A DNA stretch of 64,000 bases from Chitinophaga pinensis (GTDB lineage: Bacteria > Bacteroidota > Bacteroidia > Chitinophagales > Chitinophagaceae). The notes beneath the pieces are model-generated. The model searched no databases, was not told the DNA's origin, and saw nothing but the letters and a program-made list of their open reading frames with translations. Positions 20,032 through 27,840 of this stretch are shown here, piece after piece. The stretch is taken from positions 1 to 64,000 of the forward strand of contig CALQSB010000014.1 of assembly GCA_943333125.1 (NCBI GenBank). The letters are read 5' to 3'. The translations under genes were made by a program, and so were the position numbers. Every line of letters begins with the position of its first letter. Position 1 is the first letter of the stretch.

Positions 20032-20068
20032 GATTTTTTTATTTACCGTACAAAAATATTATGCCACC

Positions 20069-20119
20069 CCTCATTCTATTTGAGGACGTATATTTTTTTA
20101 CTCCTCAAATAGAATGAGG
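20069..20119. promoter_or_regulatory. Perfect 18-bp inverted repeat of palindromic arms, candidate operator pair
   Basis: CCTCATTCTATTTGAGGA (20069-20086) is repeated exactly in reverse complement at 20102-20119, 15 bp apart. Each arm is itself a dyad, CCTCA-N7-TGAGG, so this may be two operator copies rather than a simple terminator. It sits between two divergent genes. The right arm lies just upstream of CATCTTTG (20130-20137), a near match to the TAnnTTTG -7 element, and overlaps the expected -33 position. That placement fits repression. As RNA it would also make a strong 18-bp hairpin. Confidence 0.65.
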
Positions 20120-20150
20120 ACCAATTAATCATCTTTGAAAAAAGTACTTT

Positions 20151-20801
20151 ATGCATATTATGACTCAATTATACAGGATAAATAATTTTTATCCTGTATT
20201 AAAAGAGAATTTTACCAGTAACAAAAGAAGGTGGGAAATTACTGACGCCGATACAGAAAACACTTATATAAATGAAGGGCATTACTTTATGCAAAACAAA
20301 TCAATTGAAAATTGGAAATATTATAAAATCAAAACACTGCTTAAATCAAAAGATAATTTTGTTATAGACACCACTATAGAGCTAATCGATTATGACGTAC
20401 CCGGGCATTTTGGACTAGTGTGGGGATTTAACAAAGATGTTAATCTGCTAAATAAGTTTACTATTTCTGTTGACGCCGAAAGATCACTGATGATGTTCTT
20501 TGATAAAAATTATAGAACTATTTATTCTCGTTATCAATGCAAGAAATTACCAAAAATAAACATAAAGAAACCTATTCGTTTTTCTATTATAAAACTTGGT
20601 GTGTCTTATTATTTTTTGGTAAATAATACTATCATCAGTATTATTCACGAATCACAATTTATTCACGACGGTCCTTACCTGGGATATTATATTGAACCCG
20701 GATTAAAAATAAAAAGTAAATACCTGACTGTTAAAAGAATTAGTGCCATGGAAATGGATGTTGTTTCAGGATTAAATATGTTGCTGGATAAAATGTTTTG
20801 A
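20151..20801 (+). CDS. Hypothetical protein, concanavalin/LamG-like fold
   Basis: 216 residues, no signal peptide. The strand pattern resembles a DUF1080/LamG-type jelly roll: an N-terminal WEITDADTENTYINEG strand pair, GHFGLVWGFNK near residue 85 and SYYFLVNNTIIS near 160. The family assignment is by pattern only. The start at 20151 could instead be the ATG at 20160 in the same frame. The gene follows the inverted-repeat operator and is convergent with the WYL regulator, which is the best regulator candidate in the neighbourhood. Confidence 0.6.
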   Translation: MHIMTQLYRINNFYPVLKENFTSNKRRWEITDADTENTYINEGHYFMQNKSIENWKYYKIKTLLKSKDNFVIDTTIELIDYDVPGHFGLVWGFNKDVNLLNKFTISVDAERSLMMFFDKNYRTIYSRYQCKKLPKINIKKPIRFSIIKLGVSYYFLVNNTIISIIHESQFIHDGPYLGYYIEPGLKIKSKYLTVKRISAMEMDVVSGLNMLLDKMF

Positions 20802-20805
20802 TGAT

Positions 20806-20829
20806 AAAAAGCTGATGTCTGAGCTTTTT
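20806..20829. terminator. Short bidirectional hairpin between convergent genes
   Basis: AAAAAGCT (20806-20813) pairs with AGCTTTTT (20822-20829). It lies just past the stop of the concanavalin-like gene and the T-run follows on either strand. The GC core is small, so it is a weak terminator at best. Confidence 0.4.
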
Positions 20830-20940
20830 GCAATATTGCAACATTACGTGTACCGGATCCGAACAGACAACTATTTAAACTACTCTTTATTCACCTCTAC
20901 TTAACTTTTATTTCCTGTATTTAATACGCTCAAAGAATAT

Positions 20941-21948
20941 TTATTTGTATTGTTTTAATGCATCCCCGAGCATTAATATAATGGTCTTTTTTAAAGATAA
21001 TGGTTGAATGACCTTACAATAAGATGACATTGAAATAATTCTGTTACAAAACTCATGATTGATATAAACCGAAAGTTCAATTTGAATACACTCTTTGGTT
21101 ATTTTGATTATTTTTTGAGAGGCGTGTATAGGTTCAAGCTGAACGAGTTTATGATAAGGATCCTTTATTGATAAAATAATTTTTGAAGGCGTTCCTTCGT
21201 TTTTCATTATTCCTACAGAGTGCTTTAGAAACAAATCTGAATTAAAATCCGATCTGAATTTTTGTCTTTCTTGTACAACTGCAACGTGTATAATTCTGTC
21301 AAGCGCAAAGGTTAAATAATCGTTCCTTTCTTCAACCCACACTATTACATACCAGCGATTGCGATTTTCTTTTAATAAATAAGGAACAACATCATAATTC
21401 TTGATTTCGTTTTTATAAATATTTTCGTATCGAATATTTAATAGCCATCTTGATTGAACCGCTTTAAATATTTGTCCCAACCATTCATAACCGGTAGTTG
21501 CATTACTTGTGTCAAATTGAATGTAATTTTGAAGAGCTTCATCCTCCACATCAAGCTGTAATCTGAACCTGGCATCAATTTTTTCTATCGCCTGTTTAAA
21601 GTCTTTAAAAATCGGCACATCAGAATACTGATATAAAAGCTTGGCTGCATATCTTAGCGACTCCCATTCCTCATCCTCAAGTTTAAGATCTGATATACTG
21701 AAATTAGGGTCTCCGTAAGCGTAACCTTTTCGTTCTTTACTATAGATGATATGCGCATCAAAACCATGAGGTCGGCCGCGTTTCATTGCGCTAATATCTT
21801 TCTCTATAGTAGATTGAGATATTTCCTTTTCAAGCTTTTCGCTGCATATACGAGCAAGGTTTTCTAATGAAGGAAATGGTTTTTGTTTATTCGTTAAGCA
21901 GGCATCAATAATTCGGTATCTAATAGCAGCAGACTTTGTAAGGGGCAT
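20941..21948 (-). CDS. WYL-domain transcriptional regulator (YafY-like)
   Basis: 335 residues. The N-terminus has a winged-helix-like DNA-binding region (SLENLARICSEKLEKEISQSTIEKDISAM, about 27-55). A linker and a WYL-type sensor domain follow (about 150-235), with RWLLNIRYEN, NRWYVIVWVEERND and a conserved LDRI. WYL domains bind nucleic-acid or nucleotide ligands and often control defence or stress genes. The typical WYL tripeptide is altered to WYV here. It is convergent with the 20151 gene. A lone TTTGAGG half-site at 21958-21964, upstream of its own start, resembles the operator arms described at 20069. Confidence 0.85.
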   Translation of the reverse strand: MPLTKSAAIRYRIIDACLTNKQKPFPSLENLARICSEKLEKEISQSTIEKDISAMKRGRPHGFDAHIIYSKERKGYAYGDPNFSISDLKLEDEEWESLRYAAKLLYQYSDVPIFKDFKQAIEKIDARFRLQLDVEDEALQNYIQFDTSNATTGYEWLGQIFKAVQSRWLLNIRYENIYKNEIKNYDVVPYLLKENRNRWYVIVWVEERNDYLTFALDRIIHVAVVQERQKFRSDFNSDLFLKHSVGIMKNEGTPSKIILSIKDPYHKLVQLEPIHASQKIIKITKECIQIELSVYINHEFCNRIISMSSYCKVIQPLSLKKTIILMLGDALKQYK

Positions 21949-22095
21949 GATAATTAGTTTGAGGGAAATTTAATTACGAATTTAAAGGAAATAACCTGCT
22001 TATATAAATAATGTTAAACTAAATCTATCGGGTATTTCTAGAGCCACTTATTTTATTAAGGTTTTATTTGGTGACAACGAAACCAATACGCTTTC

Positions 22096-22278
22096 TTTAA
22101 CCCGGATTTTGCAGTTGGAATCGTGATGAAAGGAAAAAAGGCAATAAAGACGGGTGTTTGAGCCGATATTTTGGACGAAAGCATAATGAATTATGTAGAG
22201 ATCAAAATATCAAGCAAACGCTAGTCTTTGCAGCATTTTTTTCTTGTAATAGATTTCAACTGCAAAATCTGGGTTAAA
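22096..22278. mobile_element. 183-bp fold-back element with 27-bp terminal inverted repeats (MITE-like)
   Basis: The left end TTTAACCCGGATTTTGCAGT (22096 on) matches the reverse complement of the right end, ending at 22278, at 25 of 27 positions. Inside, AAAGACGGGTGTTTGAGCCG (22146 on) pairs with a second inverted segment at 22203-22229, so nearly the whole element folds on itself. It contains no ORF. Nested inverted arms without a gene fit a non-autonomous transposable element; a structured RNA is the alternative. No clear target duplication is visible. It fills most of the 337-bp gap between the WYL gene and the ATE-like gene. Confidence 0.65.
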
Positions 22279-22285
22279 TTACAAT

Positions 22286-22963
22286 TTAAAGCTGCTGTTG
22301 ATTGATAAACTGATAGTATAAAATCCAGCTGGGTTCTTTTGGCAAAAAAACTTCAGTGGCCTTTTTGTCGATAAATAATTTGTAATCGAACTTTTTATAT
22401 TCAGGAGAAAAGTATCCGGGATAATACCATTGAATTTTATTTCCTAAACAATAATGATATTTTACAATCATTAAATATTTTCCAAGTCCATATTTTTTGT
22501 ACTCTGGGTGATAAATATTTTTTATTCCGGCAATAGCATTTTTTCCCTTGTCAAATATTCCTGCTCCAATCAATTTTTTATTTTCTCTCATTTCAATGAG
22601 GTACGTATCGTAAACATCTCTTCTGATATCTTCAAGCATTGTTTTTAAACTGCTGCTTGTTAAAAAGTCTATGCTGTCAAAATAATCATTATGAAGCTCT
22701 TCCAATTCTGCTGTAAGTTTGAATGGAATTATTTTTAAATCAAAGCCTCTGTTATTTTTAATTAATTCTTTAGTCGAACGACTCTCTGTTATTTTATTTA
22801 CATCATACCTTAACCAAAAAACTTCGTAGTTTTTATCATTTTCAGAAAAAGAATTTATTGTAAATATTTTATTACCATATCGGTACCAACCAGATTGCAA
22901 ATAACTATCCAAAAGCTCGCCTTTAATTGTTGGAAGCTGGTGAAAAACAAATTGATCATCCAT
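22286..22963 (-). CDS. Arginyl/leucyl-tRNA-protein transferase-like protein (ATE/Bpt C-terminal fold)
   Basis: 225 residues with the overall pattern of arginyl-tRNA-protein transferases: LLDSYLQSGWYRYGNKIF near the N-terminus, FWLRYDVNKI, HNDYFDS, then KKLIGAGIFDKG, a YHPEYKKYGLGKYL helix and IQWYYPGYF before the end. Family enzymes transfer an amino acid from aminoacyl-tRNA to protein N-termini for degradation. The Cys motif at the N-terminus of canonical enzymes is missing (WYRYG in its place), as in divergent Bacteroidota members. Plain GNAT activity is an alternative. The fold-back element abuts its 3' end. Confidence 0.65.
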   Translation of the reverse strand: MDDQFVFHQLPTIKGELLDSYLQSGWYRYGNKIFTINSFSENDKNYEVFWLRYDVNKITESRSTKELIKNNRGFDLKIIPFKLTAELEELHNDYFDSIDFLTSSSLKTMLEDIRRDVYDTYLIEMRENKKLIGAGIFDKGKNAIAGIKNIYHPEYKKYGLGKYLMIVKYHYCLGNKIQWYYPGYFSPEYKKFDYKLFIDKKATEVFLPKEPSWILYYQFINQQQL

Positions 22964-23134
22964 ATTCAGATAAAAATTAGTTACCAGAGGTTTTAATAAG
23001 CCAGTGCTTCTTTGCTAAAATAATCAACTAATTTATATTATCTTTCTTTTTATTGTTTGATTTGAATTGCGTGATAATTAAAAAATATACGTGCAGTTTA
23101 TTTAGTCTTTTGAGTATCTCTTATCTTTTTATCG

Positions 23135-23368
23135 ATGAGGAAATTTATTTTACTTTTTACTATTCTTTGGTTGGGATGTAATGATAATTCTAATCAAAGA
23201 AGGCCAGCTGCTCGTGCTGTGTATATTCGACCCTCTATTAATAAATATGGTGTATTTAAAAAAGGGCACCTCAGAATGCCCATATCTGTAAAAGCCAATG
23301 CTGTTCAAAGTCGTAACAAAAGCAGGTATTATTATCATTCGCGGGGCAAATACAAAAAGAAAAAATAA
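23135..23368 (+). CDS. Small basic lipoprotein, hypothetical
   Basis: 77 residues. MRKFILLFTILWLGC is a lipoprotein signal with the lipidated Cys at residue 15. The mature part is basic and ends in a Lys run (RGKYKKKK). No family recognised. The only minus-strand ORF here is a shadow. A 400-bp stretch with decayed repeats separates it from the next good terminator. Confidence 0.5.
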   Translation: MRKFILLFTILWLGCNDNSNQRRPAARAVYIRPSINKYGVFKKGHLRMPISVKANAVQSRNKSRYYYHSRGKYKKKK

Positions 23369-23498
23369 AACATTACCTCCTTTTAAGTAGCTATACGTAT
23401 TAATGTAGCGTGTAAAGACCGAATTTTAAAACTCTATAAGCATATTAGTTGACCACGGTCATTCTTTAGTATACTTTTATATCAGATAAGCGCTAATA

Positions 23499-23624
23499 AC
23501 AAATCCAATATCAAAAAACCAAAAAAAATCCGAAACCTAAGAAAAACAAACTAAGAAATCCGAAACCTAAGAAAAACAAATCAAGAATCCAAAACCTAAG
23601 AAAAACAAACCAAGTCCTGACTAA
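23499..23624 (+). pseudogene. Frameshifted remnant of a Lys/Pro-repeat protein tail
   Basis: One plus-strand frame reads NPKPKKNK twice; a third copy is in another frame because one A is missing between units two and three. After this shift the third unit runs NPKPKKNKPSPD to a TAA at 23622-23624. Restoring the base would join all three units and the stop into one open tail. The upstream part has no ATG and meets a TGA about 35 codons earlier. This looks like the decayed end of a low-complexity gene. Sequencing error in an A-rich tract is the alternative. Confidence 0.45.
23527..23615 (+). repeat. Three 29-30-bp tandem repeats
   Basis: The unit AATCCGAAACCTAAGAAAAA begins at 23527, 23557 and 23586, giving periods of 30 and 29 bp. 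The third copy has lost one base and has a G-to-A change. There is no unique spacer between copies, so this is not a CRISPR array. The rest of the gap 23369-23849 shows no gene. Confidence 0.8.
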
Positions 23625-23772
23625 CCGAAAAAAACCTTTATCCAGTTCTATTGAAAACCAAATTAACCATCCATCCCTACTGAAAAAAACCAAAACGCAC
23701 CTGCAAAGGGGCATAGCTTCCAAATCCTATTTAAAATCTGAAAAGATTAAACCAACCGAAGCTAAGATATTT

Positions 23773-23800
23773 AACCCCGATTTTTTCGGGGTTTTTTCTT
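23773..23800 (+). terminator. Strong rho-independent terminator
   Basis: AACCCCGA pairs with TCGGGGTT across a TTTT loop and is followed by a T-rich tract. It lies more than 400 bp after the small lipoprotein gene and just before the 23850 gene. It therefore ends a plus-strand transcript covering the repeat remnant, or a short RNA of its own. Confidence 0.8.
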
Positions 23801-23849
23801 TTTTATGAATTGGAAAAATGTGGTTAAATTGTAGTCCCAAAATCACATT

Positions 23850-24116
23850 ATGAATTACTTCAAAACAGAAATTCCTGCTCCTACAGTAAAAGATTTTTTA
23901 AAAACACTTAAGGCTTATGATTATGAATTCTGCATTGTAGCGCTAAAAAACAATAGCACTCTTGTAATTTCAAACAGTCAAAACCTTACCGATCAGTTGC
24001 TTTTGCAACAAACTGATTTTTCTGAGATAACGGTTCCAAAAGTTGATATTAAAAGAATTCAGGAAGAAAAACAATACAAAACAACCCAGGGAAACCATGG
24101 GTTGCTAATTGATTAA
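23850..24116 (+). CDS. Hypothetical small protein
   Basis: 88 residues, soluble, no recognised family. It begins MNYFKTEIPAPTVKDFLK and contains a beta-like CIVALKNNSTLVISNS segment. It starts 50 bp after a strong terminator, so it should have its own promoter, but no clear TAnnTTTG element is seen. It is convergent with the 24149 gene (32 bp between stops). Confidence 0.5.
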   Translation: MNYFKTEIPAPTVKDFLKTLKAYDYEFCIVALKNNSTLVISNSQNLTDQLLLQQTDFSEITVPKVDIKRIQEEKQYKTTQGNHGLLID

Positions 24117-24148
24117 ACTATTTTTTTGGGTATTTTTTATCGTTCTTA

Positions 24149-24478
24149 TTAATTATACTCTTGTATTTCCATAAAACAATAAGGATCTATCGAAGCATAA
24201 TAATCTAGCTCTGTTGGCTCTTCCGACATTTCTAACGTCAGTAATTTTTCACATTCTCTCATCTGCCATAAATATAGTTTTACATCTGGCGTAAACATGA
24301 AAAAAAGCTCTGGCATCATGTCTTTCAACATTCCATTCCAGCAAGCTTGTTTCAGCTTTTCATTTTGAGATAAATAGTTATTATTATTAGGTGGCGGGGT
24401 TTTTTCACAATACTGTCGGCTTGTGAAACCCGTTCCCTGAACGAGGATTACTTCTTGTTGTGTAGTTAGTTTTGCCAT
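24149..24478 (-). CDS. Hypothetical small protein
   Basis: 109 residues, no signal peptide, no recognised family. The N-terminus (MAKLTTQQEVILVQGTG) is followed by a Pro/Asn-rich linker (EKTPPPNNNNY) and an acidic helical C-terminal half with several Cys and Met residues. Coding character is moderate; the region on the opposite strand has no better ORF. Confidence 0.5.
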   Translation of the reverse strand: MAKLTTQQEVILVQGTGFTSRQYCEKTPPPNNNNYLSQNEKLKQACWNGMLKDMMPELFFMFTPDVKLYLWQMRECEKLLTLEMSEEPTELDYYASIDPYCFMEIQEYN

Positions 24479-24598
24479 AAGGTGGATTTTGTATAGCTAT
24501 AACGCACAATCATTTCATTTTATTATGTTGTTGTCATAATAATTATTAAACCCAGATTAAAATACAAATGCTTGAAAATCAATTACACAGAAGAAAAA

Positions 24599-25807
24599 CT
24601 ATCTGCTTCTTTTAAAAATAATAGCAGCGTTTTTGTTTAAATCACCCGAAAACCTGATTTCATACCTGTCTTTTCCGTCCAGAACAATCAACAGGCCCGT
24701 ATTAGGCGCTATGGCCCCAAGGTTTTCGGCATACATGATCATTTGAAGCGAGTCTCCCATTTCTGGAGTTATATAGAGTGTTTCTGTAATTGCTTTAGTA
24801 CTTAGTCCTTTTTTGCCCATTATTACCTTTCCATTTACTACTACGCTTACCGTGTCTCCATCCACTTCACCATTGTCATATAAAATAAGATTGAGGCTGT
24901 CGTTTTTAAAATAAACCGTCTGGATGGTTTCTATGCTTCTTTTATTTAAGTCTGATGCAGATCCCGCCGCAATAACCGTTTCTGGCCTTGGAGTTCTTAC
25001 AACTTTGGGAGCAGGAACAACAGTTGCGGGAGTTGGTGTTGTTGGTTTTTGAACAATGGCAACCGATGTTTTAGAGGTCGCTGCCGGTGGTTTATTTGCT
25101 GTTGCTCTTACAATTGGGGGTGGTACAGGTTTTGGTATTGGGGATTTTGCTGGTGGCGGAGTATTAATAACCACAGCGGTTTGAATAGGCGCTTTAGTTG
25201 CAATTACAACCGTGTCTTTGGGTTTTTGAGGCGCGGCTGCTGCAATTGCCGCCTGTTCTTTTGCTTCCTTCACAAAAGATAATTTTTCTGTCAACCCCAT
25301 TTTATTCAGCTCGCTGAAAAGCAATGAAGTATCAGGAACTATTGCTTTTTGTAAAAAAACCTCTCCAGTTGCGCTCTTTAAACCCATCGTTGCCTTGGTT
25401 TTAAATTCTCCGGAAAATTGCATTTTTTTAGTGCCTATAACCAAGTCAAGAGTATTAATCTGTTTTATTTTTCTAGGCGCATCATTTTCAAAATTATCCG
25501 AAAGCAGCTGCTCTTCCTCCAATATGTATTTTTCTTCTTCTATTCTGATCGATAATGATTTAATAGCCGAATATTCTTTTCCTTTATTATTAAAAATAAT
25601 TTTCGAATAACCAACATAGGTTCCCGAACTATCGCTAATGACTACCTCATAAGTTATTTTTTTATCTGACGTCTTTACATATCCCGACCAGGCGCCGGTT
25701 ATATCATATTTTGGTTTAGGCTGTGAAAAGATTAGTTTGGGAATAAATAAAAAACACAGCACAATAATCACATTAATGCCATTCTGTATTTTATTATTTA
25801 TATGCAT
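24599..25807 (-). CDS. Hypothetical exported protein with Pro/Thr-rich linker
   Basis: 402 residues. A signal peptide (VIIVLCFLFIPKLIFSQ) precedes an N-terminal beta domain (ITGAWSGYVKTSDKKITYEVV, about 35-165). A low-complexity Pro/Ala/Thr linker follows (about 195-280; AAAAPQKPKD, PPPAKSPIPKPVPPP). The C-terminal beta domain (about 295-402) has YFKNDSLNLILYDNGEVDGDTV and ends with DRYEIRFSGDL. The layout suggests two periplasmic or surface domains on a flexible arm. The function is unknown. It lies 25 bp after metF on the same strand and may be read through from it. Nearby opposite-strand ORFs are shadows of the linker. Confidence 0.65.
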   Translation of the reverse strand: MHINNKIQNGINVIIVLCFLFIPKLIFSQPKPKYDITGAWSGYVKTSDKKITYEVVISDSSGTYVGYSKIIFNNKGKEYSAIKSLSIRIEEEKYILEEEQLLSDNFENDAPRKIKQINTLDLVIGTKKMQFSGEFKTKATMGLKSATGEVFLQKAIVPDTSLLFSELNKMGLTEKLSFVKEAKEQAAIAAAAPQKPKDTVVIATKAPIQTAVVINTPPPAKSPIPKPVPPPIVRATANKPPAATSKTSVAIVQKPTTPTPATVVPAPKVVRTPRPETVIAAGSASDLNKRSIETIQTVYFKNDSLNLILYDNGEVDGDTVSVVVNGKVIMGKKGLSTKAITETLYITPEMGDSLQMIMYAENLGAIAPNTGLLIVLDGKDRYEIRFSGDLNKNAAIIFKRSR

Positions 25808-25832
25808 GATAAGAGTTAGTAAAAGAATATTT

Positions 25833-26786
25833 TTACAGTAATTTTTTTACCACATTGGCCACCAGAAAAGGTCTGCCAAGTGTATAATAGTGCAATATCG
25901 GAACTCCGGCTTTCTTTAATTCTATGGATTGATTTAATAACCACTCCTCCCCTATTTTTTCAACCTCTTCGTCATTCTTGCAACTGTTCACAGCTTCGGT
26001 TAATGGTGTAGGTAAGTCTATGTTAAACGTCTTAGGTAAAATAGTAAGTTGTTTTTTTGTATAGATTGGTTTTAATCCCGGAATAATAGGAACCGTAATA
26101 CCAATCTCTCTGCAGGCATTAACAAAAGAAAAATATTTTGCATTATCAAAAAACATTTGTGTTACAATATAATCAGCACCTGCATCTATCTTTGCTTTAA
26201 GGTATTTTAAATCGCTTTCCATATTTGGTGCCTCAAAATGTTTTTCAGGGTAACCGGCAACACCAATGCAGAATTTAGTTTTAGAGGTGTTTTTCAAATC
26301 TTCTTCGAGATATATTCCTTCGTTTAAATTAGTAACCTGCTTTAAAAGATCAATAGCGAATTTATGTCCTCCTGGTTCGGGCTCGAAACTGGTTTCATTT
26401 TTTGCGGCATCTCCCCTCAATACCAAAACATTATCTATTCCAAGATAATTTAGATTGATTAAAGCATCTTCAGTTTCACCGATTCCAAAACCACCACATA
26501 TTAAATGCGGAACAGTATCAACATTATACTTATTCATAATTGCAGCACAGATAGATTCTGTTCCCGGACGTTTTCTGATTACCACCTTTTCAAAGCTTCC
26601 ATCTGCTCGCTTTTTAAAATTATGTTCACTTCTGTGATAAGTTACATTAATAAAAGAGGGGTTAAATTCCATCAATGGGTCAAGGTGGCCATATAGAGAT
26701 TGTATTCCTTTTCCTTTTAATGGCGGTAAAATCTCAAAAGAAATTAGTGTTTTGTCCGAATGATTGATGTGATCTGTAACTTTCAT
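25833..26786 (-). CDS. metF: 5,10-methylenetetrahydrofolate reductase
   Basis: 317 residues, normal for bacterial MetF. It reduces methylene-THF to methyl-THF with an FAD cofactor, supplying methyl groups for methionine synthesis in the cytosol. Recognised features: ISFEILPPLKGKG at the N-terminus, FINVTYHR, PHLICGGFGIGETEDAL, NVLVLRGDA, CIGVAGYPEKHFEAPN with the FAD-site region, and ADYIVTQMFFDNAKYF. All core motifs are intact. Other methionine-cycle genes are not in the window. It is divergent from lptB with a 207-bp intergenic region. Confidence 0.93.
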   Translation of the reverse strand: MKVTDHINHSDKTLISFEILPPLKGKGIQSLYGHLDPLMEFNPSFINVTYHRSEHNFKKRADGSFEKVVIRKRPGTESICAAIMNKYNVDTVPHLICGGFGIGETEDALINLNYLGIDNVLVLRGDAAKNETSFEPEPGGHKFAIDLLKQVTNLNEGIYLEEDLKNTSKTKFCIGVAGYPEKHFEAPNMESDLKYLKAKIDAGADYIVTQMFFDNAKYFSFVNACREIGITVPIIPGLKPIYTKKQLTILPKTFNIDLPTPLTEAVNSCKNDEEVEKIGEEWLLNQSIELKKAGVPILHYYTLGRPFLVANVVKKLL

Positions 26787-26972
26787 TATTCTTTTTTTGT
26801 CTTTTCGCTTATCTTAATTGTATTTAAGAATAGCAATTAATTTCGTAATATAATTTATAAAGAGCAGTAAAGATAATCCCAAATAAAAAAAGTATCAAAG
26901 ATTGTTCGTTGCAATCCGTCTTTTTTATTGCTGTTTTATTAAATAAATAGAAATTGAGTACCTAACAAGAGT

Positions 26973-26980
26973 TATTTTTG
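26973..26980 (+). promoter_or_regulatory. Candidate -7 promoter element upstream of lptB
   Basis: TATTTTTG matches the Bacteroidota TAnnTTTG -7 consensus. Only a partial -33 element (TTG at 26954-26956) is seen, with short spacing. The implied transcription start is only a few bases before the TTG start codon. Confidence 0.4.
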
Positions 26981-26993
26981 TAAAAAATATAAA

Positions 26994-27764
26994 TTGGCCT
27001 TAACGATACATTCTAAAAATTTGGTGAAAACTTACGGTAGCAGAACCGTGGTTAACGATGTGTCGTTTGATGTAAGTCAGGGAGAAATTGTTGGACTGCT
27101 AGGTCCTAATGGTGCCGGAAAAACAACTTCTTTTTATCAGGTAGTTGGATTGGTAAAATCAGATAAAGGTGAGGTTTTCTTAAATGATATCAACATTACC
27201 AAGCTTCCAATGTATAAAAGAGCAAAATTAGGAATTGGATATTTGCCTCAGGAAGCCAGTGTTTTCAGAAAACTAAGTGTAGAAGATAATATTATGGCGG
27301 TTTTAGAAATGACCAGACTTTCTAAAAAAGAACAAAAAGAAAAGCTTGAATCACTTCTGAATGAATTTAGATTGGGCCATGTTCGTAAAAACAATGGCGA
27401 CACCCTAAGTGGGGGCGAAAGGAGAAGGACCGAAATTGCCCGGGCCCTGGCCGTTGATCCAAAATTTATTTTATTAGATGAACCTTTTGCGGGAGTTGAT
27501 CCTATTGCTGTTGAAGATATTCAGGAGATTATAGCCCGCTTAAAATATAAAAACATTGGTATTCTTATTACCGATCACAATGTAAATGAAACATTATCCA
27601 TCTGTGATCGGGCATATTTATTAATAGACGGGAAAATATTCAAACATGGCACAGCAGAAGAACTGGCAAGCGATGAGCAGGTAAGAGGACTTTATCTCGG
27701 TCGTAATTTTGAACTTAAACGCAAAGATTATCTTCACGAACAGGCTTCCAAAGAAAATTACTAA
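26994..27764 (+). CDS. lptB: Lipopolysaccharide export ABC transporter ATPase LptB
   Basis: 256 residues. It is the cytosolic ATPase that powers LPS extraction by LptFG. Walker A GPNGAGKT (37-44), the LptB-typical TSFYQVVGL right after it, signature [15 protein letters not shown] (about 138), Walker [13 protein letters not shown] and the switch His in [10 protein letters not shown] are all present. The start is a TTG at 26994; no ATG fits the conserved N-terminus. The permease genes are not adjacent, as is common in this phylum. The GH3-like gene follows 76 bp downstream. Confidence 0.93.
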   Translation: MALTIHSKNLVKTYGSRTVVNDVSFDVSQGEIVGLLGPNGAGKTTSFYQVVGLVKSDKGEVFLNDINITKLPMYKRAKLGIGYLPQEASVFRKLSVEDNIMAVLEMTRLSKKEQKEKLESLLNEFRLGHVRKNNGDTLSGGERRRTEIARALAVDPKFILLDEPFAGVDPIAVEDIQEIIARLKYKNIGILITDHNVNETLSICDRAYLLIDGKIFKHGTAEELASDEQVRGLYLGRNFELKRKDYLHEQASKENY

Positions 27765-27840
27765 AAACAATTTTTTATTTTACAATTTAGTAATAAAACA
27801 CATTAGTTTTTATACAGATAAAATTCTTTATCTTAGGTCA

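Noticed and set aside
23527-23615. CRISPR array
   Set aside because: Only three direct repeats with no spacers between them and no cas genes.
27709-27840. Upstream start for the GH3 gene
   Set aside because: It overlaps lptB and adds no conserved residues; the ATG at 27841 fits the family start.
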